From Dipteris shenzhenensis (Eukaryota; Polypodiophyta; Polypodiopsida; Gleicheniales), in assembly GCA_047967505.1 (NCBI GenBank), contig CM106540.1: a DNA stretch of 64,000 nucleotides, one strand, 5' to 3'. Both the position numbers and the translations under genes were made by a program. The notes under the pieces are model-generated. The model made no database searches, was not told the DNA's origin, and worked only from the letters and a program-made list of their open reading frames with translations. Of this stretch, positions 43,001 to 55,000 are shown piece after piece. Numbering within the stretch: the first letter of the stretch is position 1; every line of letters starts with the position of its first letter.

Positions 43001-46000
43001 GGGGGATGACCCCACATAATATGGAGGGCTTTATGCCCTGGAACAAATGCAGAACCAGCAGGCCTGGAATTGCAAGTGAAAGCCCTTATATAGGGCCCTG
43101 GTTGGGCTGGTAGGGGCAGCCAGCCAGGTCAGTTTTGGACAGACTGAGTCGGCCAGCAAGGGGCTGACCAGTCAGCTTTTTTCAAGTGGCCCTTGGGGCA
43201 TATAAAAGGAAAGGCGCTGGACCTCATAATACATCCAGCAGCCAGCACACTTGGGAGCAGCAGCACACGCTGCCTCAGGCGTACATCTAGGAGGCAGAGG
43301 AGATCAAGAAGAGCTGCAGACTGAGCTCACAGAGGGCTGGGACTTTGCTAACTTTTAGGGCAGCAAGGAGCTGAGATTTGGACAGAGAGTCTACATACGC
43401 TCGAGGTGGAGCACGCAGGCTCAAGTCTAGAGATATCCGGCAGATAGGAGAAGTACGTGGTGGTAAGATCAAAGGACCATGCTCTGGTGGGACTTTGGAT
43501 CTCTCTCTCTCTTTTGTATTGTGTCCATAGCTTTGGACGGCAATGGAAGTTTAAGAAGTTTGTGATTCCACTCCCCACACACATTGTGTGAGCTCCTGCG
43601 CTATTCTATTAGTCTTCTGCTGTGCGTACCTCTGTTGGTCCATTTCTAACATGGTATCAAAGCCCAAGTAGGAGGCTCACTAGTGTGGGAGCGGACTTTG
43701 CTGAAGGGCGACCCTGATTCAGAAGCTCTTGGGAATCGACTTCCACAATTGGAGGACAGTGCCCTTGCGAGAAGGAGGGTGACGCAGGTTGAGTCATAGA
43801 TGCATACGGAGTTCTGGTCTACAGAAGGTTGAGTTTGTTTGATTTTGCTGTGTGGTTTAGCAGCAGAGATGTCGATTTCAGAAGCCTCTTCAGCCACTTC
43901 TCTCCCTTCCTCCTCCCCTAGATTTCTTTCTTTCACCATCCCTAACTTAGGAGAGTCTGGGAAACTGGATGGGACAAATTACCCTATCTGGAAGATGAAG
44001 ATCCGGAGTAATTTAGTGGCTCGGAAACTGTGGAAACTGACAATGGGGTCGGAGGCAAAGTTGGAGGATGTGAAGATGAAGAACAGCATGGAGTGCTTGG
44101 AATCTTCCAGGTGCGTGGTTGTTGATACTGACACGAGGGTGGATTCCATGGAGTTCCGTAGGGTTTCATGTTCAGATGGTTGCTGTAATTCAGAAGTGGA
44201 GAGTATAGGATTGCTCAAGTTATTGGTATGTGCCTCGATGAGGTGCATGATTTGCTTTCAGAGCAAGCACACAGGCGGTACGTCAATCTGGTATGTACTT
44301 GATGTTCTTGACTTAAGCCTTTATAGCATGCTATGGAGAGAATTTGCTCTTCATATGTCTCAAGTAATGCGAGATTGGAAGGAACGGGCCTTCTTCGAAG
44401 GCAAAGGGGAAGTGTGGGTGCTTCTTCAAATCTCGGACACAGATTGCTGGAAGGTGATGGACAAGGTGTGCTGAAGCCAGAAGAGTACATGCTTGAGAGC
44501 TCAGTGAGAGTTTGTGGTCCAGGTTATGTGGAGATATTCTTGGGATTTCATTTCTCGAGATGGTGAAGGTGGTGGTGCCAATGGGTGGTACCGTGGAAGG
44601 ACTTGTGTGCCAGGATGGTTTGCTTGTATAGGACCAGACGTGGAGGAACAAGAGCCATTGGTTGAAAAGCCAATAACCGAAATCGACACCGAATTGTTCC
44701 AGAGGGTTCCATCATGGGAACAGCTGCGGCAACGTCATCGACGTGTTGGCATTGGGCCTAGATGTGTCGGTGAGAGGGGGTGTTGGAAAGGTCACCTCCC
44801 CATCTGTAAGCCCCCATATGAGGAGAGCATGGGAGGTGGGCCTAGGTTCTGAGAGAAGGCCACATGGGCAGCACTATGGCTGCCAGATCAGAGAAAGAAA
44901 AGGAAGCTACCTGGAGGAGCCATGGTGGTTGCAATAAATGGAGTCTTGGACAGAGAAATGGCGATGGACAATCAGCCTGGATCTGGCCTGTCAGAGGCAG
45001 ATTGAGAGCAGCATCAGATGGCGGGGATAACAGAGTTCATAGGCACCTTGATGGCAAGCTGACTAGCATGGGCTGTGGGCAGACTGATAGGCTGCAACAG
45101 GCCCTGGAGAGGCACAGCAAGCAGAGGGAGCCAGCAGGCTTGGTTGGCCAGTATTGGAGCTGGTAGGGCTTGTCAGAGCCAGCCTACCAAGCCTAGAAAT
45201 GGCAGGGCCAAGGGGGGCTGACCCCACGTAATATGGAGGGCTTTATGCCCTGGAAAGAATGCAGAACCAGCAGGCCTGGAAGGGCAAGTGAAAGCCCTTA
45301 TATAGGGCCCTGGTTGTGGGCTGGTAGGGGCAGCTAACCAGGTCGGTTTTGGACAGACTGAGCTGACTACTCTGCTATTTTCAAGTGGCCCTTGGGGCCT
45401 ATAAAGGGAGAAGCCCTAGGCCTCATAATACATCCAGCAGCCAGCACACTTGGGAGCAGCAGCACACTCGCTCAGGCCTACATCCAGGAGGCAGAGGAGA
45501 TCAAGAAGAGCTGCAGACTGAGCTCACAAAGGGCTGGGACTTTGGCTGTCTTCTAGGCAGCAAGGAGCTGAGATTTGGACAGAGAGTCTACATACGCTCG
45601 AGGTGGAGCATGCGGGCTCAAGTCTAGAGATATCCGGCAGATAGTAGAAGTACATGGTGATAAGATCAAAGGACCACGCTCTGGTGGGACTCTGGATCTC
45701 TCTCTCTTTTGTATTGTGTCCATAGCTTTGAACGGAAATATATATTCTTTTGGTAGCTTCTGTATCTGGCTGGAATAGTCCATTGATGAGTCTACACATC
45801 TATTCCATGCACATAAGTTTAAGAAGTTTGTGATTTCACTCCCCACACACACAATGTGAGCTCTTGGGCTATTCTATCAGTCTTCTGCTGTGCGTACCCT
45901 CTGTTGGTGCATTTCTAACAGCATGGTAGACTGGGTCAAGTTCTATATGAGAGTAGTCAAGTTCTACCTTACTTGAAAAAGGAGTTAGGCACCGAGGGAA

Positions 46001-49000
46001 TGTCACCTTGTGTAGCACGTACGTCATTTCGGGCCAAGCGTTGGACACTTCTACTACGCTTGTTTGGTTGTGGGTCGACAATATATTAAGAGTAGTCGTT
46101 CAGAGGCACCTTCCAGCATTTTTCTGTTTTAATTCCTTGGAAGATCATGTTTCGGAACCATGCCAATCTGTTGGATTGTGGAAGATAAGGAAGGCGACTA
46201 ACTTAGGCTTCGCATGTGGTATTATGTTTTGGTTTCAAAGTTGGTCGGCGAGGGAGTTGGTGGAGCTTGACGTGGGTCGACGTCAGTGCATAGGCAGTTG
46301 CTGAAGCGTATCCTTGTCTCCAACAATTTTTCAGATTCATGATTCAGCAGCTTGGACTGTGCTTCTTTTACAGGCATCGCCTAGCCTCATGTGACGATCA
46401 AATTACAAGAGATTTGACTAGGGGGCTTCCATCCTTCCTTCCCAAGTTTTTTTTTTTTTTTTGGGTGCAGTTATTTGGGGTTGCAGTTTATTTGGTATTT
46501 GTGGTATTCTAAAGTTGCATTTACTTTGAAGGTTGCAGATATTTCCCTAGTATAGGAAAAGAGTATTGTTTTAGTGGATGTGAGTATTTCAGGTTATGCC
46601 TATATGGCTGTGAAATTGGGATTTGTTGTATTGCCCTCTGTAATTTTGGTTTTTGGATAGTGTGTGGAAAAAAAAGAGAGACCCAACCCAAGCAGGGTTA
46701 AACTCTTGGACTCTAGTTTTGAAACTCCATGGATAAAGGCAAAGGAATTGCACTTGAAGTTGAGGAAGGAGCCTCACGGGTGGATCTCGTAGATTTGGGA
46801 GTCCGGTCGACATTGTAGGTGTCGTGTTTGCAACTCATACATTGTTAGGTAGGATTGCTTTGTTAGAGGATGCCGTAAAACAAATTTGACTCAAGCAGGG
46901 TTAAACTCTTGGACTGCTTTGTTAGAGGATGCCGTACAACAAATTTTAGAGGATGCATTGTTAGGTAGGATTGCTTTGTTAGAGGATGCCGTACAACAAA
47001 TTTTGGTTTTTGGATAGCGTGTGGAAAAAAAGAGAGACCCAACCCAAGGAAGAATAAACTCTTGGACTCTAGTTTTGAAACTCCATGGATAAAGGCAAAG
47101 GAATTGCACTTGAAGTTGAGGAAGGAGCCTCACGTGTGGATCCCGTAGATTTGGGAGTCCATTCGATATTGTAGGTGTCGTGTTTGCAACTCATACATTG
47201 TTAGATTGGATTGCTTTGTTAGAGGATGTCGATATGCCAGTGGAAAAGCAGAATTTGCAGCTGCCATCAAGATACTCTAGTGGGTGATGCCTCAATTCAG
47301 CCTATGGCTGAGCCTGTTTCTCAGGAAGAGATTGATGCTGTTGTAGCACGTGAAATTACAGTAGTACAGGAAGCAAGATCAATACCTCGTTGGCTGCTCC
47401 GTACTCTTGAGGACATCAAACTTTCAGCACCACTTTCTAGCTTTACAAGGAGTGGCACTAGAGACATTGAGGATGCCCAATATTGTGAGTCTACTTGGGT
47501 CAGCATCATACTTGAGGCAAATGAGCTTGACAGTTTTGATGATGCACGAGACAATGTGCATTCGATACATGCAATGCAGGTGGAGATTGGCTCCATTAAG
47601 AAAAGCCACACGCGGGAGTTGGTGGACTTGCCTGCCAGCAAGAAGACAATTGACACGAAGTGGGTTTACAACCTCGAAATAAAATCAGATGGGTGCATTG
47701 ACAGGTGCAAAGCTCGCCTTGTAGCAAAGGGCTATGCAAGGCAGAAAGGCATAGATTATGATGAAACCTTTGCTCACTTCTCATATAACCACCGTTAGGC
47801 GTGTGGTTGCATTGGCCGCCATTCGTGGATGGAAGATCTATTAGCTGGACATTAAAACTGCATTCTTGAATGGGGACCTTCAGGAGGAGGTCTATGTTTC
47901 TCAGCCCATTGGATTTGTGGAACCTCGCTGGAAACCGAAGTATGCAAACTGAGAAAGCCCTTGAAGCAAGCTTTCGGAATTTAAGGAAAAGGAGAGAGAG
48001 TTTTTATTCCTTTACACTCCAAAATTCTTTGATTGCTGGAGAGTGCTATGCTGTCACCCCGATATTGTGGGCCGTGGTTGATTCTTAAAAGAGTAGGCAA
48101 GGTGGCCTATAGATTGGCATTACCATAGGGTTGTAAGGTGCACCTAGTGTTTCATGTCTCTCGTTTAAAACGGTTTTTGCACCTAGGGGACTCACTAATC
48201 GAGGATATTGTTTTGTCTCGAGATAGAGGATAATGCAAGGCACAAACCAACAAGAATCCTGGACCGAGGAACATTACAATAACACAATTGGAAGATACCC
48301 ACGGTGTTGGTTGCATGGCATGGTTTGCCTCTATATGAGGTGACCTAGGAATTTGTGTACCATATGCGGAGAGCAGGACCGAGGAACATTGCAATAACAC
48401 AATTGGAAGATACCCACGGTGTTGGTTGCATGGCATGGTTTGCCTCTATATGAGGTGACCTAGGAATTTGTGTACCATATGCGGAGAGCATTCCCAGATT
48501 TCATCACCGAGGGCGCTAATGCCTGAAGAGGAAAGGAATGTTATGCTCAAGTTGAGATAACGGGACCTTGTTCCACTTCTGACTCAAGTAGTAGTGCATC
48601 TTTTGTGGCAAAGAGGGGAATAGCTCTTCACCTGAGCACTGGCAAGTTTCCAAGCTGGAAGGTAAGGGTATAGGGCCTTGTGATTTACCCCACAAGAGGT
48701 AGCCGATAAATTACTCCGAGAGCATGCTGATTTGACAGCCATAGCAGCAGCACAAGCTCTTGGGGCTTCATCAGAGTTAGAGGAGGATACGCTATTAGAT
48801 GTTGGAACATCAAGAGCCTCCAACAAAAGGCAAAGAAACACTTCCACATCTCCATCTCCTTCTCCCTCTCCCTCTCCCTCTCCCTCTCCCTCTCCCTCTC
48901 CCTCTCCATCTCCATCTCCATCTCCATCTCCATCTCCATCTCCATCTCCATCTTTGTCTTTGTCTCCGTCTCCGTCTCCATCTCCATCTCCATCTCCATC

Positions 49001-52000
49001 TCTATCCCTCGTCCCAACCCAAACACCCGGTGACACCCTTGCCTAGGTGAGGTACCCTCCGTAGCTCTCACACTACTGAAGTTGCTACAGCCTTGCAGTC
49101 AGCCATTCAAGCATCCGGGGTTTCTTGTCATTCTCAAATGCAATCCCATGTGGGCTGCTTGTAGCATTCTTTTATCTGTAGGCATACTCAGGCTCGAAAA
49201 CCTCTGCGCATTTGGCAGCTTGCTCAATGGTCTGAGGGTCATGAATCCTCATAGTGGAGGCCAGAACTAGGTTCAAACCATGGGCTTTTTTGCTATGTTG
49301 CACGAAACGTTTCCATGTAGGAAACGTGATAGTTTTGAAACATTTCTGAAACGCCACTTGATTTAATAGGAAACGGCAGGGGTAGGCTGAATAAAGTATA
49401 TTTCTGCTCACATATAGAAACTAGCAATCAAACAAAACATGCGCCATATAAGCTAGATGTGTGATTAAGGCGAGCAATTGGATTCTTGGAGGGCATGGAG
49501 CATATGATCCTTGATGCAATTCGTATAGTGCATCGACAAATTAGTCATGACCCATGTAGATCGTCTACTCCCAGTCTTGTGTTACTTCTAAAGCCTTTGC
49601 TATGCACCCACCATGATAATGCAAGAGCCTGCCATCGTCTCTTGTCAATACCTGCCCTTGTTGGCTTTCTTCTGGCGCACTTGTAGATTAGGCGTTTCCA
49701 AAACGTTTCCAAGTTTCGGAAATGTCACAATTTTGGAAACGTTAGGAAACGGGGTTTCCTAACTTTTTTGGATGTTTCCTACAACTAAGCTTTTTTAATC
49801 TACTTGTCATGACTGTAATTGTTGCCATCATCTTGCTGTCTATGTTTGCAGAAAGTAAAAGAGATCTATGTGACTGTTGTGCATAAGATATTGATTTCTT
49901 AAGTTGCAATACGAATATGAAGTGTGGAAGCGTCTACAAATCTTTTGTGATCCTTTAGGTTTGAAAGTGAGCCACAAGATGACCAAATTTAGATGTGGGG
50001 GTAAGATCGTGTATGATAGCGTTCTTACTTAAGAATGTCAAATAAGTTGAGAAGAGGAGATCTTGGGCCTGTTGGGTACACGTTCTGATTAATGTCTTGT
50101 GTTGATGTGCGTATTTCCGCTTATCTCACTCTCTGGCATGTGCATCTCAACTTATGGCCTAAGGCTTGTGGAGATTTATCTTACGACTGGAGATGCGTTG
50201 CTTATTATGCTCCAGGTATTTGAACCTACTCTCATTCGTACATATTGTACATGGAGTTTTCAGCCACACTGCTACACCGTGGATCACAAAAGCGGCTTGA
50301 GTTGGCCATGCGGCTTGTGCTAGCTAGGCTTACGGCTGGTCGTAAAGCGTATCTATACCTACTCTCATGCATATCATGCTTAAGCTAGCCATCCTTATTG
50401 TCTTGCTAGATGGATATGATTACTACATGTCTTATGATTTTGTGTACTGACTCATGCTTATGTAACACATGGAGTTAGCCACAAAGCTATTACAATGCGG
50501 CTGCCTCACCAAGGCAAGAGGTAGATTGAGAAACTAGCGAGGCTCACAATGTGTGTTGGTAACTTGAAAGTTGTTTTCGGAATTCTATAATTAATTCGGG
50601 CATCTGTTTTCTTTCATGTTGGAAGGTGTCTCAATGCGATTGAATAAGCTTATTGACATTTAGAGAGCATAATATTGTAAATTTCCTAACCTTGATCCTA
50701 ACTTGAGGTTTGTCGTAAAAAAACATAATATTGTAAGTCCCCTAACCTTGATCTTAATGTGAAGTCTGTCGGACCCATTTATTACCTAGGTGAACTACCC
50801 TTTAAAAACAAATTTCCTATAAGCTACATTATGTGTTGGAGCTGACCTAACTTTGCTTTCTTTACCAATTGTGCAACTCTCTTACCTGGAAACCTGTTGA
50901 AAATGGGGAGAGGGTGAGAGACAATCAATCACATGATTGGAGACAAGAGCTGAGGCACGAACTGATGTTGATAGATGGATAAATCGTAGCAAGTACATGG
51001 CCTCATTTATAGGCTGGGCAAGCCTTATCTTCCCACACTGACACCTCATAGATGAGGTCACACACAAGAGAATCTAGATCCTATAATCTAGGGGAGGAAT
51101 CACACCTACCACATGAGAATGTTGGAACATAGTCTATGGTATGGTTGTATAGGCTAGTCTAGATGTTTTTATGTTCATTTCTAGCCTAGTTATTTCCTAG
51201 TGTTAGGTGGGTCAGGTATATATACCCCCTACACTCATTTGTATTTGATTCTCTCAGTTGCACTATTGGATCCTTTCAGTTATATCATTTTCATGATTCA
51301 TTGCTCTCTTGCTTTCTCTCGCTTGTGTCCTGGGTGTCTACCCCAACATTTGGTATCAGAGCTCAGCTCTGTGTTGAGAGAGTGAGGTGAACTCACTGAG
51401 AGAAGCGCTTGAGGCTCAGCCTCCTGTTTTGCGCTTTTGCTGCAAATTTTTTTGCTGCAAACAGGCTCAGCTTGTGTGTTGTGAAAGTCTTTTGCGAGTG
51501 AATGCTCTTTCTCTTTAGGGGGGGCTCTTCTTTCTGAGTTTTCTGCTGAATAGCTTGCTGGGTGATCTCCTTAGGGGGGGGTTGTGAGTTATTTGCTGTG
51601 AAGGAAATTGCTGAGAAGAGTTCTTCGTGAAAAAGAAGAGAGTTCTTTGTAAGGAAGAGAGTGTTTCTTGAGAAAAGAACAAGTTCCTTCGTGAGATAGC
51701 ATTCTTTGTAGAAGAGCACCTTGCTGAAAGAAAAAAAAAAAAAAAAAGAGACGTTTTTCTTAGAGAAAAGAGTGTTCTTCGAGAGGAGTTCATTGAGCAT
51801 TCTTTCATTGAGCATTCTTTCTGTGAGAGAGGAGAGTTCACGCAGGTGGCTGGAGAACAGTGTCGCAGGAAGGCTTCTTTGCGAGGACTTCAACTCCTCA
51901 AAGCAAGTGCTCGTTGTGCGTTCAGGAGAAGGGTGGTGACACGCGCAAGCGAAGCCAGGCTGCTGGAGGAGAATCGCGGCGCAGACGAACACAGAAGCAG

Positions 52001-55000
52001 AGAACTGGCGCGAGCACGCCACGCCACAGGCGAATCAGGCCATCGCGACCAGCACCCGAGCACTCGCGGGTAGACAGAGGAAGGCGACGCACGCAGTTCG
52101 TGGTCCAGCCAGGCAAGGCGAGCGGACTCAGCAACACACGCAGTCCGCCAAAAACGCGGCAAGCAAGCGGCGACAGGCGAAGGCGACGTGCAGGGTGGCG
52201 GCGAAGGCCATAGCCACAGCCAACTTTGGAGCCACACCAAATTTTTAGGGCATTTTTCCCAAGTTAGACTAACTGTGGTTAGTTTAGCTAACCGGTGCCA
52301 ATTTGGTTTGATTTTTGGCCCCAGGCCAAATTTTTGGGGAAAGGCTAAAAAGCCCCCTAAACTCCTTTGTATTTGGCATTCCTTTGTATTTTTGGGCTTT
52401 CTTGAAAAATTCTAAGTCCTAACAAAGGATTTTGCTCTTTGTAAAAGGGCATTCGGAGCACATTTTGACGTGCTGTAGAGCACCCGCTTGGCCAAATTTG
52501 GTCAAACTGAGCCTGCACATCAATTACCTGTATACAGGTCTTGAGTTGTGACACTCCAAGTGTCTGATAAACTCTGCCTACCTGTGGTATTTTTGACCCC
52601 GAAAGGTGCCCCCAGGAGCAAACTGCGACACAGACAAAAAGTGCTCACAGTCCAATTTTTGGACCATTTTCTGAGCAATTTTCGGGCAGTTTCAAGCAAA
52701 ATCAACAGAGGTATTTCATCTTTGTCATACCCTCTGTCCATTGTACTGTTGTTCTATTTCATTCGGTATCACTTTTGGATACCCGGGCATCTGTTATAGC
52801 CCTTCAAAAACAGGTGCAGGGACAGGTACAGGACAGGTGCAGGTCAATTTTTCTTCCAGATTTCTTGCAGATTTTTAGCCATGGCATCTGAGTCATTTTC
52901 ATTTGCTGAGCATGACAAACTTGACGGCACAAACTATGGTCTTTGGGCCTTCATGGTCAAGCATTTGCTGATAGGCAAAGACCTATGGGAGCTTGTGTCA
53001 GGTGAAGAGAAAAGGCCAGCAGGCCCTACTGCTAGTGCATCTTCAAGCAGTACATCGTCTTCTAGCAGTACAGTCACTGCCACTACCACGCCCGCGCAGA
53101 AGGCATTTGACAAAAGGAATGGACTTGCCATGTCCATCCTTGTGCATTCAGTCAAAAGGAACATTATGACCACATTGAAGTCATGCCAGACGGCACATGA
53201 TGCATGGACCACATTGGAAATGATGTACAATGTGAAGAATGAGGCGAGAATTCTAGCTTTGGAGAATGAACTCAAAGCTCTCAAGATGACTGAGCATCAG
53301 TCTGTTCTTGAGCATACATCCAAGCTCACTGATATCAGAGATCAGTTCGCTGCCTTGGATGAAGCCATTAGTGACCGGAAGATGGTCACTCTCACTCTGA
53401 ATAGCTTGGCGCCTTCTTACAGAAATTTTACGTCATCTTTAAACCAGACCATGCGGGTTGCACCAGTCTCTTACCAAGAGCTGGTTGGTTTGTTATTGCA
53501 GGAAGAGCAAACCATGAGAAACTTTGATCAAGGTGGCACTCATGAAAAGGATATGCCATGCATGGCCGAGGCAGAGGCAAAGGCCAGGCCAAAGGCAAAG
53601 GACCGGCTCAGCCGACACCTCAGGTGGCTCAGCCACAGAAAAAGCAAAATAGGTGGACTCCTAAGAAACAGGAGCCACAGCCGAAAGCACAAGAAGCGAA
53701 GCCTATCAAAGGCACCTGCCACTATTGTAAGCTACCAGGCCACTATGCCAATACATGTCAGAAGAAATATGCAGACTCTTTGAAGAAGGGTAAGGCCAAT
53801 CTTGCCCAAGATGATGCAGATGAGAAGTCTGAGCAGGCACACACAGTGTCAGATGAGAAAAGCTACTGTTTTGCTGTAGATCTCAGAGAGATTTCTGATG
53901 CAGACAGTTCCCAGCCCTCTACTTCAGAGGTGATGCTTGTTATGAATGATGCTTGGTGTATCGACAGTGGTGCATCAAAGCACATGACTCCTCGCAAGGA
54001 GTGGTTTGATGAATATGCATCCTCAGAGGGCAGATTTGTGACATGTGCCAACAATGCTAGACACAAGGTTCATGGAATTGGGGATGTGCCAATTAAATTT
54101 TCTGATGGCAAAACCCAATTCATTCGTGATGTGTGGCATGTTCCGGGTCTGAAGAGGAACTTGATTTCAGTTCCTACATTGGCAGTGAAGCAACACATGC
54201 TTGTGGAATTCCAAGATTTGCAATGCCGGATCAAGGATCCTACCAAAGATTTTCAGGTTGTTGCTACTGGTTCTTTCCATGATGGTGTATACACATTGGA
54301 TGCATCTTCACCAGGAGAGGTTGCCATGGCAGTGACATCTCAGGATTTGGTCTCTTTGTGGCATGCACGGTTTGGGCACATCAACACCAGGAGCTTGCAA
54401 TTTTTGTCCACCCATAACATGGTGACAGGCATGCCGGCTCTACCAACACCCAAATCAGAATTATGTGAGCATTGTGTGCTTTCGAAAATGCACAAACAGA
54501 AATTTCCCCTTGCAGGAGCAGTCAGAGCTACCGAAAGGTTGCAGTTGGTGCATTCAGACGTGTGTGGGCCACTCAGTGTTGCCACACATGCCAAGGCAAA
54601 GTACTTTGTGACGTTCATAGACGACTTCTCAAGATTTGCATGCGTCTTTCTGATGAAGGACAAATCTGAAGTCTTTGCCTATTTTCAGGAATACAAAGAG
54701 CTTGTTGAGAACAAGCTAAACTTGAAAATCAAGACCCTACGGTCTGATAATGGGGGAGAGTATCTTTCCAATGCCTTCACAGCTTATTTGGCAAAGCATG
54801 GGATCAAGCATCAGCTGTCCACTCCCTACACACCACAGCAAAATGGTGTTGCTGAGCGGAAAAACCGCTCATTGCTTGACATGACCAGGTGCATGTTGTC
54901 TCACAAGCACCTGCATAAGAAATTTTGGGGAGAGGCTGTCATGACAGCCACATACATTCAGAACAGGTGTCCAACCAAGGCCTTGGTTGACAAGACACCA

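Larger units (their letters stand above)
42553..45920 (+). mobile_element. Non-autonomous Copia-like element with 1.1-kb LTRs
   Basis: The 5' LTR is 42553-43651 and the 3' LTR 44781-45920, both TGTTGGAAAGGT...TTTCTAACA. They differ by many small changes and indels (1099 against 1140 bp), so the insertion is not recent. Flanks ACATG and GCATG form an imperfect 5-bp target duplication. The primer site TGGTATCAAAGCCC is at 43652-43665, and a purine tract (GAGAGGGGG) ends at 44780. The internal region is only ~1.1 kb, with a gag start and no polymerase. LTRs carry TATA boxes (about 43201, TATAAAAGG). Confidence 0.85.
41987..48571 (+). mobile_element. Ty3/Gypsy-type element shell, degenerate
   Basis: The 5' LTR is 41987-42371 (TGTTATGTTCAAGTTGAG...TTCCA), followed by the primer site TGGTATCAGAGCGCC (from 42374). 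At the far end, coding-like sequence of a Gypsy integrase C-terminus is followed by a purine tract (GAAGAGGAAAGGAA) and the first ~33 bp of a 3' LTR (48539-48571, TGTTATGCTCAAGTTGAG), after which it breaks off. The internal region is interrupted by another LTR element (42553-45920) and is rearranged, with a Copia reverse-transcriptase piece at 47226-47960. No target duplication can be checked because the 3' LTR is incomplete. Confidence 0.7.

Noticed and set aside
48261-48490. CRISPR-like direct repeats
   Set aside because: Just two adjacent copies of 115 bp without spacers, in a eukaryotic transposon relic.
48732-49046. Ser-Pro repeat protein (+) or Asp-Gly repeat protein (-)
   Set aside because: Encoded only by the hexanucleotide array; flanks show no gene signal.
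53636-53645. Possible -1 frameshift slippery site (GAAAAAGC) in family D gag
   Set aside because: Only five A residues, and the heptamer is not in the required phase with gag; it also lies downstream of the point where the pol frame already looks like the real protein.
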